Of a stretch of DNA of 64,000 bases, positions 42,040-50,244 are shown in pieces (position 1 is the stretch's first letter; the number at the start of each line of letters is the position of its first letter). Below the pieces are notes generated by a model that saw nothing but the letters and a program-made list of their open reading frames with translations, made no database searches and was not told where the DNA came from. The position numbers and the translations under genes are program-made. Location: positions 1-64,000 of the forward strand of contig NZ_FUZE01000008.1 in assembly GCF_900168205.1 (NCBI RefSeq). The letters are read 5' to 3'. The stretch comes from Chryseobacterium balustinum. GTDB lineage: Bacteria; Bacteroidota; Bacteroidia; Flavobacteriales; Weeksellaceae.

Positions 42040-43875
42040 TTAAAAATTTATTGTTGCGTTGATACTGTAATTTCTTTTTGGCAAAGGATAATATGCAGTT
42101 GTTTCATACACTGTATCTGTAATATTGTTCATCTTTATTCCCAAAGTATATTTTTTAAAAATCGTGGCAGAAATTCCCGCATTCATTACAAAATATGGGT
42201 AAATCGCATCTTTTTTGCTCTCATCAGAAGTCGTATATGTTAATCCGTTAAACATTCCCTGTGCAAAAACATTCAAAAATTTATACTGATAATCTACATT
42301 TGACGTAAATTTATGCAGGGGAACATACATCAGCTGTTTTTGAATTTTCAAATCTACGGATTTTGTATAAGTATATCCTGCAATGAGCTTTATAGAATGA
42401 TTTTCATTAAATCTTTTTTGATAACTAAGCTGAGACTCTAAACCATAAGATTCTACTTTCTCAGTATTAAATGCTGCCCAATAGCCAAATGCAGTCGGAA
42501 GCCAACGAATCATGTTGTCAATTTTAATATAATAAGGAGTGATGCTTAGTTTAAACCCATGTAGGCTAAATTCCTGATTTAGATCTGCCTGAATCGAAGT
42601 TTCCGATTTCAAATTAAGATTTCCTCCAGGTTCCCAATACAAATCATTGAATGAAGGATGTCTGAAGTTTTTTGACAAATTTAAGTTGATTTGATACCAA
42701 TTATTAGCTTTCCACTTCCCTGAAAAAGAGTAAAGAAGAGGAGAGCTGATATCTTCTATGAAATTCTGCCTGATCCCAGCTTCAAAACGAAGATCTTGCG
42801 TTGCAAAATATCTTAATAGACCTGCAACCGAACCAACATTTCTACTGACATTTTTGAGTTCTGAACTTCCTAAACCTTCTCCTTGATTTTGTTGAAACTC
42901 TCCGATGACGTTGATATTAAGCTTAGGAATAATGAAATAATTGAAATCATTTTTTAAAATGTAGTTTTTATTAATTCCACCGCTCGTAAAAGGAGCATTG
43001 TAAATTCCGAAATATTGAAAGTTATCTTCAGTATAAGCCGCTTTCAAGCTGTTTGAAACTTTAGATTTGTTGATGTCCCAAGAAACTAAACTTCTAAAAG
43101 TCTGTGCTTCATAGCTGGTTTTGTTCAGATTTTCTTCAAGAATTCTATAATTCTGAGTCGCATCATAAAACTGACTTTGCCAAGAGATTGTTTGGTTGTC
43201 TGCAATTTTATAAGATGTACCGATATTTAAAGTAGAGTTATAGAATTTACCATTTCTGTTAATATAATTTTCTTCGGGTACTTCATAATCGTTTTCGCTG
43301 ATGAGATAATTTCCTGAAACTTTAAAACTGAATTTATCATTACTAAAAGCAGCTTTTGCAGAATTATTATAAGTTCCGAAAGAAGCAATTTCAGAATTAA
43401 ACAAACCATTAAAACCTTTATTGAAACTCAGATCATTATTCAAATGAATACTTCCACCAATCGCACCGCTTCCGTAAATTACACTTCCGCCACCGGATTT
43501 TATTTCCATCTGATCATATCCGAAAAGGGCAATATTATTCACATCACCTTGTCCTAAAAACTGGGAATTTATGTTAATTCCGTTCCAGACAAAAGCAGTT
43601 TGCTGGGCAGTTGTTCCGCGAAATGACGGCGAAGAAACTGCTCCACGACCATTTTCTTTAATATAAACAGGCGACTGAAATCGTAAAACCTCGGAAAGGT
43701 TCGAAGAATTTTTTTGAATATCTGCAGGAGATAAAGTAGTCAAAGAATGAAAAAGTTTTACTTTTTTCATTTGACTGTCGAATACAAATACGGTGTCAAT
43801 ATTTTTTTCCTGACTATAATAAATTGTCAGGCAAGAAGACACAGAAAGTAGGGTTAATGCTCTTTTTAAAATCAT
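42040..43875 (-). CDS. btuB: BtuB-type TonB-dependent cobalamin receptor
   Basis: A 611-residue outer-membrane receptor, close to the usual BtuB length. Signal peptide about 1-21. A plug domain (TLSPADIQKNSSNLSEVLRFQSPVY, SFRGTTAQQTAFVWNGININS, MEIKSGGGSVIYGSGAIGGSIHL) leads to a 22-strand barrel ending in a final strand with aromatic Phe (SINATINF). Specificity for cobalamin is inferred from the riboswitch directly upstream and the propeller lipoprotein directly downstream. The inner-membrane BtuCDF genes are not in the window. Confidence 0.9.
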   Translation of the reverse strand: MILKRALTLLSVSSCLTIYYSQEKNIDTVFVFDSQMKKVKLFHSLTTLSPADIQKNSSNLSEVLRFQSPVYIKENGRGAVSSPSFRGTTAQQTAFVWNGININSQFLGQGDVNNIALFGYDQMEIKSGGGSVIYGSGAIGGSIHLNNDLSFNKGFNGLFNSEIASFGTYNNSAKAAFSNDKFSFKVSGNYLISENDYEVPEENYINRNGKFYNSTLNIGTSYKIADNQTISWQSQFYDATQNYRILEENLNKTSYEAQTFRSLVSWDINKSKVSNSLKAAYTEDNFQYFGIYNAPFTSGGINKNYILKNDFNYFIIPKLNINVIGEFQQNQGEGLGSSELKNVSRNVGSVAGLLRYFATQDLRFEAGIRQNFIEDISSPLLYSFSGKWKANNWYQINLNLSKNFRHPSFNDLYWEPGGNLNLKSETSIQADLNQEFSLHGFKLSITPYYIKIDNMIRWLPTAFGYWAAFNTEKVESYGLESQLSYQKRFNENHSIKLIAGYTYTKSVDLKIQKQLMYVPLHKFTSNVDYQYKFLNVFAQGMFNGLTYTTSDESKKDAIYPYFVMNAGISATIFKKYTLGIKMNNITDTVYETTAYYPLPKRNYSINATINF

Positions 43876-43922
43876 GTCATATCTGCCTTTCCTCCGAAAG
43901 CAATTCTATTATTAATATTAAA

Positions 43923-44075
43923 ATTCCGGCAGGTCTCCTGACTTTCGCTTTGCTACACCTTCCCGTTTTGGCAGTGGTTTTTTTGTAGAAATTGATATTG
44001 CGATTTACAGTTGCGGGGACAGCTTGGGATTTTCACCCAATTCCCTCTTAGTTCCAATCTCTTGGAAACCAAAAT
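43923..44075 (-). ncRNA. Cobalamin riboswitch
   Basis: On the minus strand the conserved blocks appear in order: GGTTTCCAAGAGATTGGAA, GAATTGGGTGAAAATCCC, AAGCTGTCCCCGCAACTGTAA (the B12 box core), then a variable arm, GCCACTG-like ACCACTGCC, and AGTCAGGAGACCTGCCGG. This is a classical AdoCbl/Cbl aptamer and sits about 50 bases before btuB. It should repress btuB and the btuG-like gene when B12 is plentiful. Confidence 0.95.
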
Positions 44076-44080
44076 TTTTG

Positions 44081-44088
44081 CAAATATA
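44081..44088 (-). promoter_or_regulatory. -7 element of the btuB operon
   Basis: On the minus strand TATATTTG, a TAnnTTTG match, ending a few bases before the cobalamin aptamer. Transcription would start at about 44075, at the aptamer's first base. No -33 TTG. Confidence 0.55.
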
Positions 44089-44131
44089 GTTTTTTTGAAA
44101 AGAAAGATTAAATTTTATTAAAGCTAAAATA

Positions 44132-44163
44132 AAACCTTACAATTAATTTAAATTGTAAGGTTT
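44132..44163 (-). terminator. Terminator of cdd
   Basis: A perfect 13-bp stem (AAACCTTACAATT / AATTGTAAGGTTT) with a 6-base loop. On the minus strand it is followed by TATTTTAGC. About 170 bases after the cdd stop; the sequence between them (44164-44331) shows no gene or repeat. Confidence 0.65.
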
Positions 44164-44331
44164 AACCGCAAAAGAAGCAAAATATTTTTAAAATTTTAGT
44201 ATCTCCAAAAGTTGACAAAATAGCAGTTTACATTTTGCTTGCTATTAAATTTTTTTTTAAACCATTTCTTTTGTTGATTCTGTGGTAAACTGCAGATTAT
44301 TTTCAATTTAATCTGTGGGATAAAAAAAAAT

Positions 44332-44814
44332 CTACAAAAACGTTCCGTCAAAATAAAATGGAAGCAAATCTTTTATAGAAGTAACTTTGATCACCTCATC
44401 ATTTAAGTTAGAAAAATACAGTTCTATATTTTCGTTTTGCTTTGTTTCGTATTCTATAATACTTTGTCGGCAAGCTCCACATGGAGGAATTGGCGGGTTT
44501 GTCTCTGAAAATTCTTTTGGTCCACCCACAATAAAAATCTTTTTAATTTTTTGATCAGGGAAATTGGCGCCGATCCAAAAAAGGGCAGTCCGTTCTGCAC
44601 AAAGTCCGGAAGGAAAAGCTGCGTTTTCTTGGTTATTTCCTGAGAAAATTTTACCATTTTCCAACAAAACAGCACAACCTACAAAAAAGTTAGAGTAGGG
44701 AGCATAAGCATTGTTTCTTGCCTGAATTGCTTTTTCGAAAAGGCTGTTTTCTACTTCTGAAAGTTCGTTCCTACCTTTGAAATGTTCGTAATTGATTGTT
44801 ATATCTTTTTTCAT
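44332..44814 (-). CDS. cdd: Cytidine deaminase
   Basis: A 160-residue cytidine/deoxycytidine deaminase of pyrimidine salvage. The zinc site is Cys72-Ala-Glu74 (GLCAERTAL), with Glu74 as proton shuttle, and Pro111-Cys112-Gly-Ala-Cys115 (PPCGACRQ). YAPYSNFFVGCAVL (38-51) is the N-terminal family block. Slightly longer than tetrameric homologues of about 130 residues because of an N-terminal extension. Divergent from the old yellow enzyme gene with a palindrome between them. Confidence 0.93.
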   Translation of the reverse strand: MKKDITINYEHFKGRNELSEVENSLFEKAIQARNNAYAPYSNFFVGCAVLLENGKIFSGNNQENAAFPSGLCAERTALFWIGANFPDQKIKKIFIVGGPKEFSETNPPIPPCGACRQSIIEYETKQNENIELYFSNLNDEVIKVTSIKDLLPFYFDGTFL

Positions 44815-44859
44815 TTTTTGTCTCCGTAAAAAAGGGGCATAAAAGTAATCCTTTTTAGT

Positions 44860-44876
44860 GACGTAGACAATACGTC
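44860..44876. promoter_or_regulatory. Operator-like palindrome between cdd and old yellow enzyme gene
   Basis: GACGTA-GACAA-TACGTC: 6-bp arms with a 5-base centre in the 109-base divergent interval. No A/T tract, so not a terminator. Could bind a dimeric repressor for either or both genes; no linked regulator. Confidence 0.35.
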
Positions 44877-44923
44877 TTAATTATGCCAAATTTTGTATTT
44901 TTAATTCTTTAAAAAATAAATCA

Positions 44924-45976
44924 ATGTTATATTCTCCTATAAAATTTAGAAATGTAGAGCTTAAAAACCGTTGGGTAATGTCGCCAATGTGTATGTATTC
45001 TTGTGAAAATGGTGTTGCAAATGATTTTCATTTTGTACATTACGGAAGCCGTGCTCAAGGCGGAACCGGACTTCTCATCGTAGAAGCAAGCGGTGTAGAA
45101 CCGAAAGGCAGAATTACCAATCATTGTATGGGAATCTGGAATGACGAACAAGCTGCTGCGCTTCAGAAAATTGTAGAATTTGTACATAAGAATTCAGATA
45201 GTAAAATAGGAATTCAAATTGCTCATGCGGGAAGAAAAGGTTCTACATGGGAAAATAAACAAATCTCTTTGGAAGAAGGTTGGGAAACTCTTGCACCAAG
45301 TGCTATTCCGTATCATCCGACAGAAAGAATTCCGCACGTTTTGACGGTTGATGAAATAAAGGAACAGGTTCATAATTTTAAGAATGCTGCAAAAAGAGCA
45401 GTAAATGCAGGTTTTGATATTGTTGAAATTCACGCAGCGCATGGTTATCTTATTCATCAGTTTTTGTCACCGCTTTCTAATGTAAGAACCGATGAGTATG
45501 GGGGAAGCTTTGAAAACAGAATCAGATTTCTACTGGAAATTGTAGATGCTGTTAATGAAGAGCTTAATGAAAATGTAGCACTATTTGTGAGGATTTCAGG
45601 AACGGAATATGCTGAAAACGGTTGGGATATTGATGACAGTGTAGAGTTGGCAAAAATTTTAAAAGATCATCATGTAGATTTGGTAGATGTTTCGAGTGGT
45701 GGAAATATTCATGGCGCAAAAATTTCTGTTTTTGATGGTTACCAAGTACCGTTTTCTTCGACTGTGAAAAATCAGGCACATGTGAAAACCGGAGCAGTAG
45801 GGTTGATTACGAATACCGCACAGGCAGAAGAAATTTTACAAAACAACGAAGCCGATTTAATATTTGTAGCGAGAGAAATTTTGCGAAACCCTTATTTGGC
45901 AGTTCAGGGTTCTTTTGAAATGAAAGAAGAATCTTTTTTTCCACATCAATACCTTAGAGCGAAAATTTCTTCTTAA
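44924..45976 (+). CDS. namA: Old yellow enzyme family NADH:flavin oxidoreductase (YqjM/NamA-like)
   Basis: A 350-residue FMN ene-reductase. SPMCMYSCENG has Cys23 and Tyr25 in the positions of the YqjM Cys26/Tyr28 pair that tunes FMN and binds substrate. FHFVHYGSRAQGGTGLLIVEAS, IQIAHAGRKGST and FDIVEIHAAHGYLIHQFLSPLSN (catalytic histidines) are typical, with DLIFVAREILRNPYL at the end. It reduces activated C=C bonds; the natural substrate is unknown. Could be annotated NADPH dehydrogenase NamA. Confidence 0.88.
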   Translation: MLYSPIKFRNVELKNRWVMSPMCMYSCENGVANDFHFVHYGSRAQGGTGLLIVEASGVEPKGRITNHCMGIWNDEQAAALQKIVEFVHKNSDSKIGIQIAHAGRKGSTWENKQISLEEGWETLAPSAIPYHPTERIPHVLTVDEIKEQVHNFKNAAKRAVNAGFDIVEIHAAHGYLIHQFLSPLSNVRTDEYGGSFENRIRFLLEIVDAVNEELNENVALFVRISGTEYAENGWDIDDSVELAKILKDHHVDLVDVSSGGNIHGAKISVFDGYQVPFSSTVKNQAHVKTGAVGLITNTAQAEEILQNNEADLIFVAREILRNPYLAVQGSFEMKEESFFPHQYLRAKISS

Positions 45977-46003
45977 TTTTAAAAGCAAATTTATAAGACT
46001 GCA

Positions 46004-46297
46004 ATGCGTATAGAAGATTTTATGCTTTCGTGTCCCAGTAAAAAGTTTTTGGGGATCGAATGTTTCGGATGTGGAACTCAGCGGGCTATTTTGATGGTTT
46101 TTCAGGGAAAGTTTTCTGAGGCCTTTCAAATGTTTCCAGCAGTTTACACCTTGTTGCTGTTTTTCTGCTTTGTAGGGATTAATTTTATCGACAAGAAAAG
46201 AAATTATGGGCAGATTTTGATTTTTTTAGCAATAATTAATTCACTGATCATGGTTTTTTCTTACTTTTATAAACATTTTATTATTCATTTAAACTAA
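46004..46297 (+). CDS. DUF2752 small membrane protein
   Basis: A 97-residue protein with the DUF2752 signature: SCPSKKFLGIECFGCGTQRA (residues about 9-28), two Cys clusters before two transmembrane helices. Function unknown. It precedes a CCC-motif membrane protein by 19 bases; both are small membrane proteins with conserved cysteines and probably form a unit. Confidence 0.82.
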   Translation: MRIEDFMLSCPSKKFLGIECFGCGTQRAILMVFQGKFSEAFQMFPAVYTLLLFFCFVGINFIDKKRNYGQILIFLAIINSLIMVFSYFYKHFIIHLN

Positions 46298-46316
46298 ACA
46301 TTAAAAAAAACAAATT

Positions 46317-46649
46317 ATGAATCAACAAAAATTACCTAATGCTACGGCGGTACTTGTTTTAGGAATTGTTTCTATTGTAGCTTGCTGTTGCTATGGTGTT
46401 CCAGGATTAATTACTGGTATTATTGCACTTTTTCTTTATAAAAAAGACAATGCTTTGTATAAACAAAATCCAAGTTTATATTCAGATTACAATAACTTGA
46501 ATACAGGTAGAATCCTTGCAATTATTGGTATTGTTTTAAGTGTTCTATTTATTGCATATCTTATTTTCTGTATAGCATTTTTTGGAATGGATGCTCTTTC
46601 TGATCCAGAATTGATGCAAGAAAGAATGAAAGAATTACAAGGTAGATAG
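46317..46649 (+). CDS. CCC-motif small membrane protein
   Basis: A 110-residue protein with two helices. VLGIVSIVACCCYGVPGLITGIIAL holds three adjacent Cys in the first membrane segment, and GRILAIIGIVLSVLFIAYLIF is the second. A Tyr/Asn-rich loop lies between them. It is of the kind annotated as CCC-motif membrane protein in flavobacteria. Co-oriented with the DUF2752 gene and followed by a terminator. Confidence 0.8.
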   Translation: MNQQKLPNATAVLVLGIVSIVACCCYGVPGLITGIIALFLYKKDNALYKQNPSLYSDYNNLNTGRILAIIGIVLSVLFIAYLIFCIAFFGMDALSDPELMQERMKELQGR

Positions 46650-46675
46650 TATATTTATCAACCCATAAAATTTAG

Positions 46676-46702
46676 AGACTGCAGAAATGCGGTCTTTTTT
46701 TA
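46676..46702 (+). terminator. Terminator of the DUF2752-CCC operon
   Basis: AGACTGC pairs with GCGGTCT (one G-T pair) around AGAAAT, then a run of T. 27 bases after the stop. Confidence 0.75.
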
Positions 46703-46754
46703 TTTTTAATTAATGATATTTAAATTACTATATTCAGGTTTTAATTTTTGATTC

Positions 46755-47339
46755 ATGGAAAACTATACTGAGAAAAAACTGACGATCGATTTAAAGAAAG
46801 CAAATATTTATTCATTGAAAATATTGCTGTATTCGTGTGTGATTTTTCTAATTCCTTATGTGTTTCTTTGGCAATATCAGTTTAGTTTCGAGCATTTTAC
46901 AGCAACCTTTAAGAGGTTTATAGAAAAGTATACTTTCTTAAGTGGATTTATCCCATTGTTTTTTATGGTTTTGGGAATCGTTTTGCATGAGCTTATTCAT
47001 GGGCTCACTTTTTTGCCTTTTTGTAAAAATGGTTTTAAATCAATAAAATTTGGTTTTCTAAAACAATATTTTACCCCTTACTGTCATTGCAAAGAACCTT
47101 TAAAGCTGAAATATTACAGAATCGGAGTTCTCATGCCTGCAATTATTTTGGGTTTCCTTCCTTCTGTTTGGGCAATCGCAATAGGTAACTTTTACCTTCT
47201 GTGTTTCGGAATTTTCTTTATCATGGGAGCTGCAGGAGATTTTATGATTTTAATGACTTTAAAAAATGAAAATCCTGAAGATCTGGTTTTAGACCATCCA
47301 AGCGAAGCTGGTTGCTTTGTTTATACAGCAAAAGTGTAA
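46755..47339 (+). CDS. DUF3267 membrane protein, putative zinc metallopeptidase
   Basis: A 194-residue membrane protein with four or five hydrophobic segments. MVLGIVLHELIHGLTF holds an HExxH zinc motif (His78, Glu79, His82) in a membrane segment, and GAAGDFMIL provides Asp162 as a likely third ligand, the pattern of DUF3267 and site-2-protease-like families. CHCK at 110-113 adds two Cys. Proteolysis is inferred only from the motif. The substrate is unknown. Confidence 0.78.
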   Translation: MENYTEKKLTIDLKKANIYSLKILLYSCVIFLIPYVFLWQYQFSFEHFTATFKRFIEKYTFLSGFIPLFFMVLGIVLHELIHGLTFLPFCKNGFKSIKFGFLKQYFTPYCHCKEPLKLKYYRIGVLMPAIILGFLPSVWAIAIGNFYLLCFGIFFIMGAAGDFMILMTLKNENPEDLVLDHPSEAGCFVYTAKV

Positions 47340-47350
47340 TTTGAATTTTG

Positions 47351-47388
47351 TTTAAACCTAATTCAGATTAAATTTAAACCTCATTCAG
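47351..47388 (-). repeat. Duplicated stop-codon segment after the MFS gene
   Basis: TTTAAACCTAATTCAG (47351-47366) and TTTAAACCTCATTCAG (47373-47388) differ in one base. The second encodes the final Leu-Asn-Glu-Val and stop of the MFS protein, so the gene end was partly duplicated downstream. Confidence 0.6.
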
Positions 47389-48573
47389 TTTCTTTAAGTT
47401 TGATTTTTTCTTTAAGAAATAAGCCAGTCCCAATCCGATGAAAACCATTGCCGCACTGAATGGGAAAATAAACTGCATTCCAAAAAAATCAGCGACACTT
47501 CCGATTATCGGCCCTGCAACACCTAAAGAAATATCAATGAAAAGTCCATAACCTGCCAAAGCAGAACCCTGGCTTGATGGTGAAACGCTTTTGATTGCCA
47601 TCACACCTAAAGCCGGAAATATTAAAGAAAATCCTAATCCTGTAACACCGGCTCCCACCAATGCCATTTGAGCGTTGGTGGCAAATGCGATAATTAAAAG
47701 CCCGATAGTTTCTACAAAAAGACAGGCAATCGCAACTTTTATTCCGCCGTAATTATTGATAACATTGCTAAAGACCAATCTTCCGGCAACAAATAATGCT
47801 CCGAAAATACTTAAGCACAAAGCACCATTATTCCAATGAAAAAAATTGTAATATAACGTGATAAATGTAGAAATGCTTGCAAAACCGATTCCACCTAAAG
47901 CCAAACAAACTCCAAAAGGAGCTACTTTTCCCAAAACTTTCCAAAAAGACTGATTTTCTTGTGGATTTGTGTTGGTCTTGTTTTCTTTCGTTTTAGCAAA
48001 GAAAAATCCAATAATTCCCAAAATGATAGACAGGATTCCAATGCCATAAAGACCGAATTTGTGTTCAATTACAATACCTAAAGAAGCTCCCATTGCCAAA
48101 GCTCCGTAACAGGCAACCCCATTATAGGAAATTATTTTTGCAGTATGTTTTTCACCTAAAGCCATAATTGCCCAGTTAATCGGGCTTGCTCCAACCATAC
48201 CTTCCGCGCAGCCTGTTAAAAGTCTGGTAATAACCAAAAATGCAAGGCTTAGTATCGGTGAAAATTTAAAATAGTAAGCAAGAATCAGAAAAATTCCGGT
48301 TAATGAAAAACCAATCATGCTGAATAAAACGGCTGGTTTGGGACCTTTTCCATCAATGACTTTTCCGGAGTATGCTCTCAAGAAAAAAGTGGAAATATAT
48401 TGTAAACTAATTACGATCCCTGCAATTAAAAGACTGTATCCTAAATTTTTGCTGATAAAAATCGGCAAAACGGAAAGCGAAAGACCAATAATGAAATATC
48501 CTATGAAAGTAAAAGAAACATAAGAAATAAGTTGGAGATTGATATTTTTGGGTGGATTAATTGAACTGTCCAT
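47374..48573 (-). CDS. MFS transporter
   Basis: A 399-residue major-facilitator protein with about twelve membrane segments. I start at the ATG at 48573 (MDSSINPPKN); a TTG at 48633 would lie upstream of the -7 element at 48595-48602. The loop 2-3 motif appears as YSGKVIDGKGPKPAVLF, and SQGSALAGYGLFIDISLGVAGPIIGSV fits transporters of the drug-efflux-like group. Substrate unknown. Transcribed toward the DUF3267 gene. Confidence 0.87.
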   Translation of the reverse strand: MDSSINPPKNINLQLISYVSFTFIGYFIIGLSLSVLPIFISKNLGYSLLIAGIVISLQYISTFFLRAYSGKVIDGKGPKPAVLFSMIGFSLTGIFLILAYYFKFSPILSLAFLVITRLLTGCAEGMVGASPINWAIMALGEKHTAKIISYNGVACYGALAMGASLGIVIEHKFGLYGIGILSIILGIIGFFFAKTKENKTNTNPQENQSFWKVLGKVAPFGVCLALGGIGFASISTFITLYYNFFHWNNGALCLSIFGALFVAGRLVFSNVINNYGGIKVAIACLFVETIGLLIIAFATNAQMALVGAGVTGLGFSLIFPALGVMAIKSVSPSSQGSALAGYGLFIDISLGVAGPIIGSVADFFGMQFIFPFSAAMVFIGLGLAYFLKKKSNLKKLNEV

Positions 48574-48594
48574 GTGATGAAAAAAATTAAGCTG

Positions 48595-48602
48595 CAAAGA
48601 TA
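48595..48602 (-). promoter_or_regulatory. -7 element of the MFS gene
   Basis: On the minus strand TATCTTTG, a TAnnTTTG match; transcription would start near 48588, about 15 bases before the ATG at 48573, which supports the shorter protein. No -33 TTG at the expected distance. Confidence 0.45.
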
Positions 48603-48714
48603 CAGCGATATTATTTTTCACATTCGGTCTCAAAGGTTAAAAAAAAGATAAGATTTGTCATACTTTAAGAATGTCAGAAGTTTTATATCGGTTTTCATTT
48701 CATATAATTTCAAT

Positions 48715-48722
48715 TATCTTTG
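48715..48722 (+). promoter_or_regulatory. -7 element of the CPBP protease gene
   Basis: TATCTTTG matches TAnnTTTG; transcription near 48729, about 19 bases before the ATG at 48748. Confidence 0.45.
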
Positions 48723-48747
48723 TTTCTCTTAAAAAATTCATCAGTAC

Positions 48748-49578
48748 ATGGAAAACTCAAAATATCCGAAATATATTTTTGACTGGATGGGAGGTCTTAT
48801 CTTATTTGCGGGATATATTATTGGAAGTATGTTTGTTGGCGTTGCCGGACTTTCAGGAAAATTAATTTTTAAATTAGATTTTATGCAGAAGCCTTGGTTT
48901 ATGATGTTTGCCAATGCTGTTGTTTTCTGTTTAATGATTGCAGCTTACGATTTTTTAATGGTACGCCCAAAAACGGGAAAGAAATTGAATTTTAATTTTT
49001 CACCCACTAATTTTTATACCTATCTTCTGATTTTTCCGATGATGATTGGGATGATGTTTGTTGGTGAGTTTATCACTTCTCAGATTCCTACAACGGGACC
49101 TTTTTTTGGAGATTTTTATGAATTTTTTGAAAACCTCATGGCTGGCCTTACTGATGATCCTTTGGTGATGGTTATTACAGCCGTCATTATGGCGCCTATT
49201 TTTGAAGAAATTATTTTCCGTGGAATTATCCAGAAAGGAATGATTAATAATGGCGTAAAACCATGGAAAGCTATACTTTTAGCAAGTGTTCTTTTTGGTC
49301 TGATACACGGAAATCCGTGGCAGTTGGTAGGGGCAACTTTGTTGGGAACGGTCTTAGGATTGGTTTATTATAAAACAAAATCTCTGCTTTTGCCAATGCT
49401 TTTGCATGGTTTTAATAATCTTTGCTCGGCAATCTTAATATTTTATACCCAAAAAGAAAGCTTCGCAGAAGCTTTTGAAATACAGGAATGGATGATTCTG
49501 GCAATCGGAATTGTATTGTTCTCTGTATTTTTCTATCTATTTACATTTAGAAATAAAGTGCGTTACTCTGAAATTTAA
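48748..49578 (+). CDS. CPBP-family intramembrane metalloprotease
   Basis: A 276-residue membrane protein with about eight hydrophobic segments and the ABI/CAAX-protease motifs: PIFEEIIFRG with Glu153-Glu154 and Arg158, LIHGNPWQ with His187, and LLHGFNN with His220. Homologues cleave prenylated or peptide substrates in the membrane, often in bacteriocin self-protection or protein processing. No bacteriocin gene is nearby, so the substrate is open. Confidence 0.87.
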   Translation: MENSKYPKYIFDWMGGLILFAGYIIGSMFVGVAGLSGKLIFKLDFMQKPWFMMFANAVVFCLMIAAYDFLMVRPKTGKKLNFNFSPTNFYTYLLIFPMMIGMMFVGEFITSQIPTTGPFFGDFYEFFENLMAGLTDDPLVMVITAVIMAPIFEEIIFRGIIQKGMINNGVKPWKAILLASVLFGLIHGNPWQLVGATLLGTVLGLVYYKTKSLLLPMLLHGFNNLCSAILIFYTQKESFAEAFEIQEWMILAIGIVLFSVFFYLFTFRNKVRYSEI

Positions 49579-49585
49579 ATTCAAT

Positions 49586-49653
49586 TTTAAACACAAATCA
49601 CATACACTGAACAATCATTTTGTGTTATCATGTGAAGAATATTTGTGTTTAAA
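49586..49653 (+). repeat. 68-base element with 13-bp terminal inverted repeats
   Basis: TTTAAACACAAAT (49586-49598) and ATTTGTGTTTAAA (49641-49653) are perfect inverted copies; CACAT and ATGTG inside extend the pairing. It lies between the CPBP stop and rdgB. The lack of a T-tract makes it look more like a MITE-like or dispersed stem-loop than a terminator, but it may act as one. Confidence 0.55.
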
Positions 49654-49674
49654 TAAACATATAAAAAATAAAAA

Positions 49675-50244
49675 ATGGAAATATTAGTTGCCACACACAA
49701 CCTCCATAAAAAAGAAGAAATTCAACAGATTTTAGGAAATGATTTTACGGTAAAAAGTCTTACCGATTATGATATTCACGACGAAATCATTGAAGATGGA
49801 GACTCTTTCAACGCCAATGCTTTAATTAAGGCTAAATACTGTTTCGAAAAAACAGGCATTCCAAGTTTGGGTGACGACAGCGGTTTAGTGGTAGAATCTT
49901 TAGACGGAAGACCCGGGATTTTTTCGGCGAGATATGCAGGAGATCACGATTTTGCTAAAAACATCGAAAAAGTTCTAAACGAAATGGAAAATGTTGAAAA
50001 CAGAAAAGCTTATTTCATCACGGTATTATGTTATTATGATGAAAATGGCGCTCAATATTTTGACGGAAGAGCTCACGGAAATTTATTGACAGAAAATAAA
50101 GGACATCAAGGTTTTGGTTATGATCCTATTTTCGTTCCCGAAGGATATGAAATAACTTTCGCGGAAATGAATCCTGAAGATAAAAACAAAATCAGTCACA
50201 GAAAACAGGCTTTAGATTTGTTCCTGGATTTTTTGAAAGGTTAA
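49675..50244 (+). CDS. rdgB: dITP/XTP pyrophosphatase (RdgB/HAM1)
   Basis: A 189-residue Ham1-type non-canonical purine NTP pyrophosphatase that removes ITP and XTP from nucleotide pools. VATHNLHKKEEI is the N-terminal nucleotide-binding motif, GLPSLGDDSGL-like IPSLGDDSGLVVESLDGRPGI carries the metal-binding acidic pair, and the C-terminal GFGYDPIFVPEG and ISHRKQAL fit. The final codons GGT-TAA are the first unit of the GGTTAA tandem array, so the gene runs straight into the repeat. Confidence 0.92.
   Translation: MEILVATHNLHKKEEIQQILGNDFTVKSLTDYDIHDEIIEDGDSFNANALIKAKYCFEKTGIPSLGDDSGLVVESLDGRPGIFSARYAGDHDFAKNIEKVLNEMENVENRKAYFITVLCYYDENGAQYFDGRAHGNLLTENKGHQGFGYDPIFVPEGYEITFAEMNPEDKNKISHRKQALDLFLDFLKG

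Noticed and set aside
48573..48633. Longer MFS protein from a TTG at 48633
   Set aside because: The extra 20 residues include no conserved part, and a -7 element at 48595-48602 puts the transcript start downstream of that codon.
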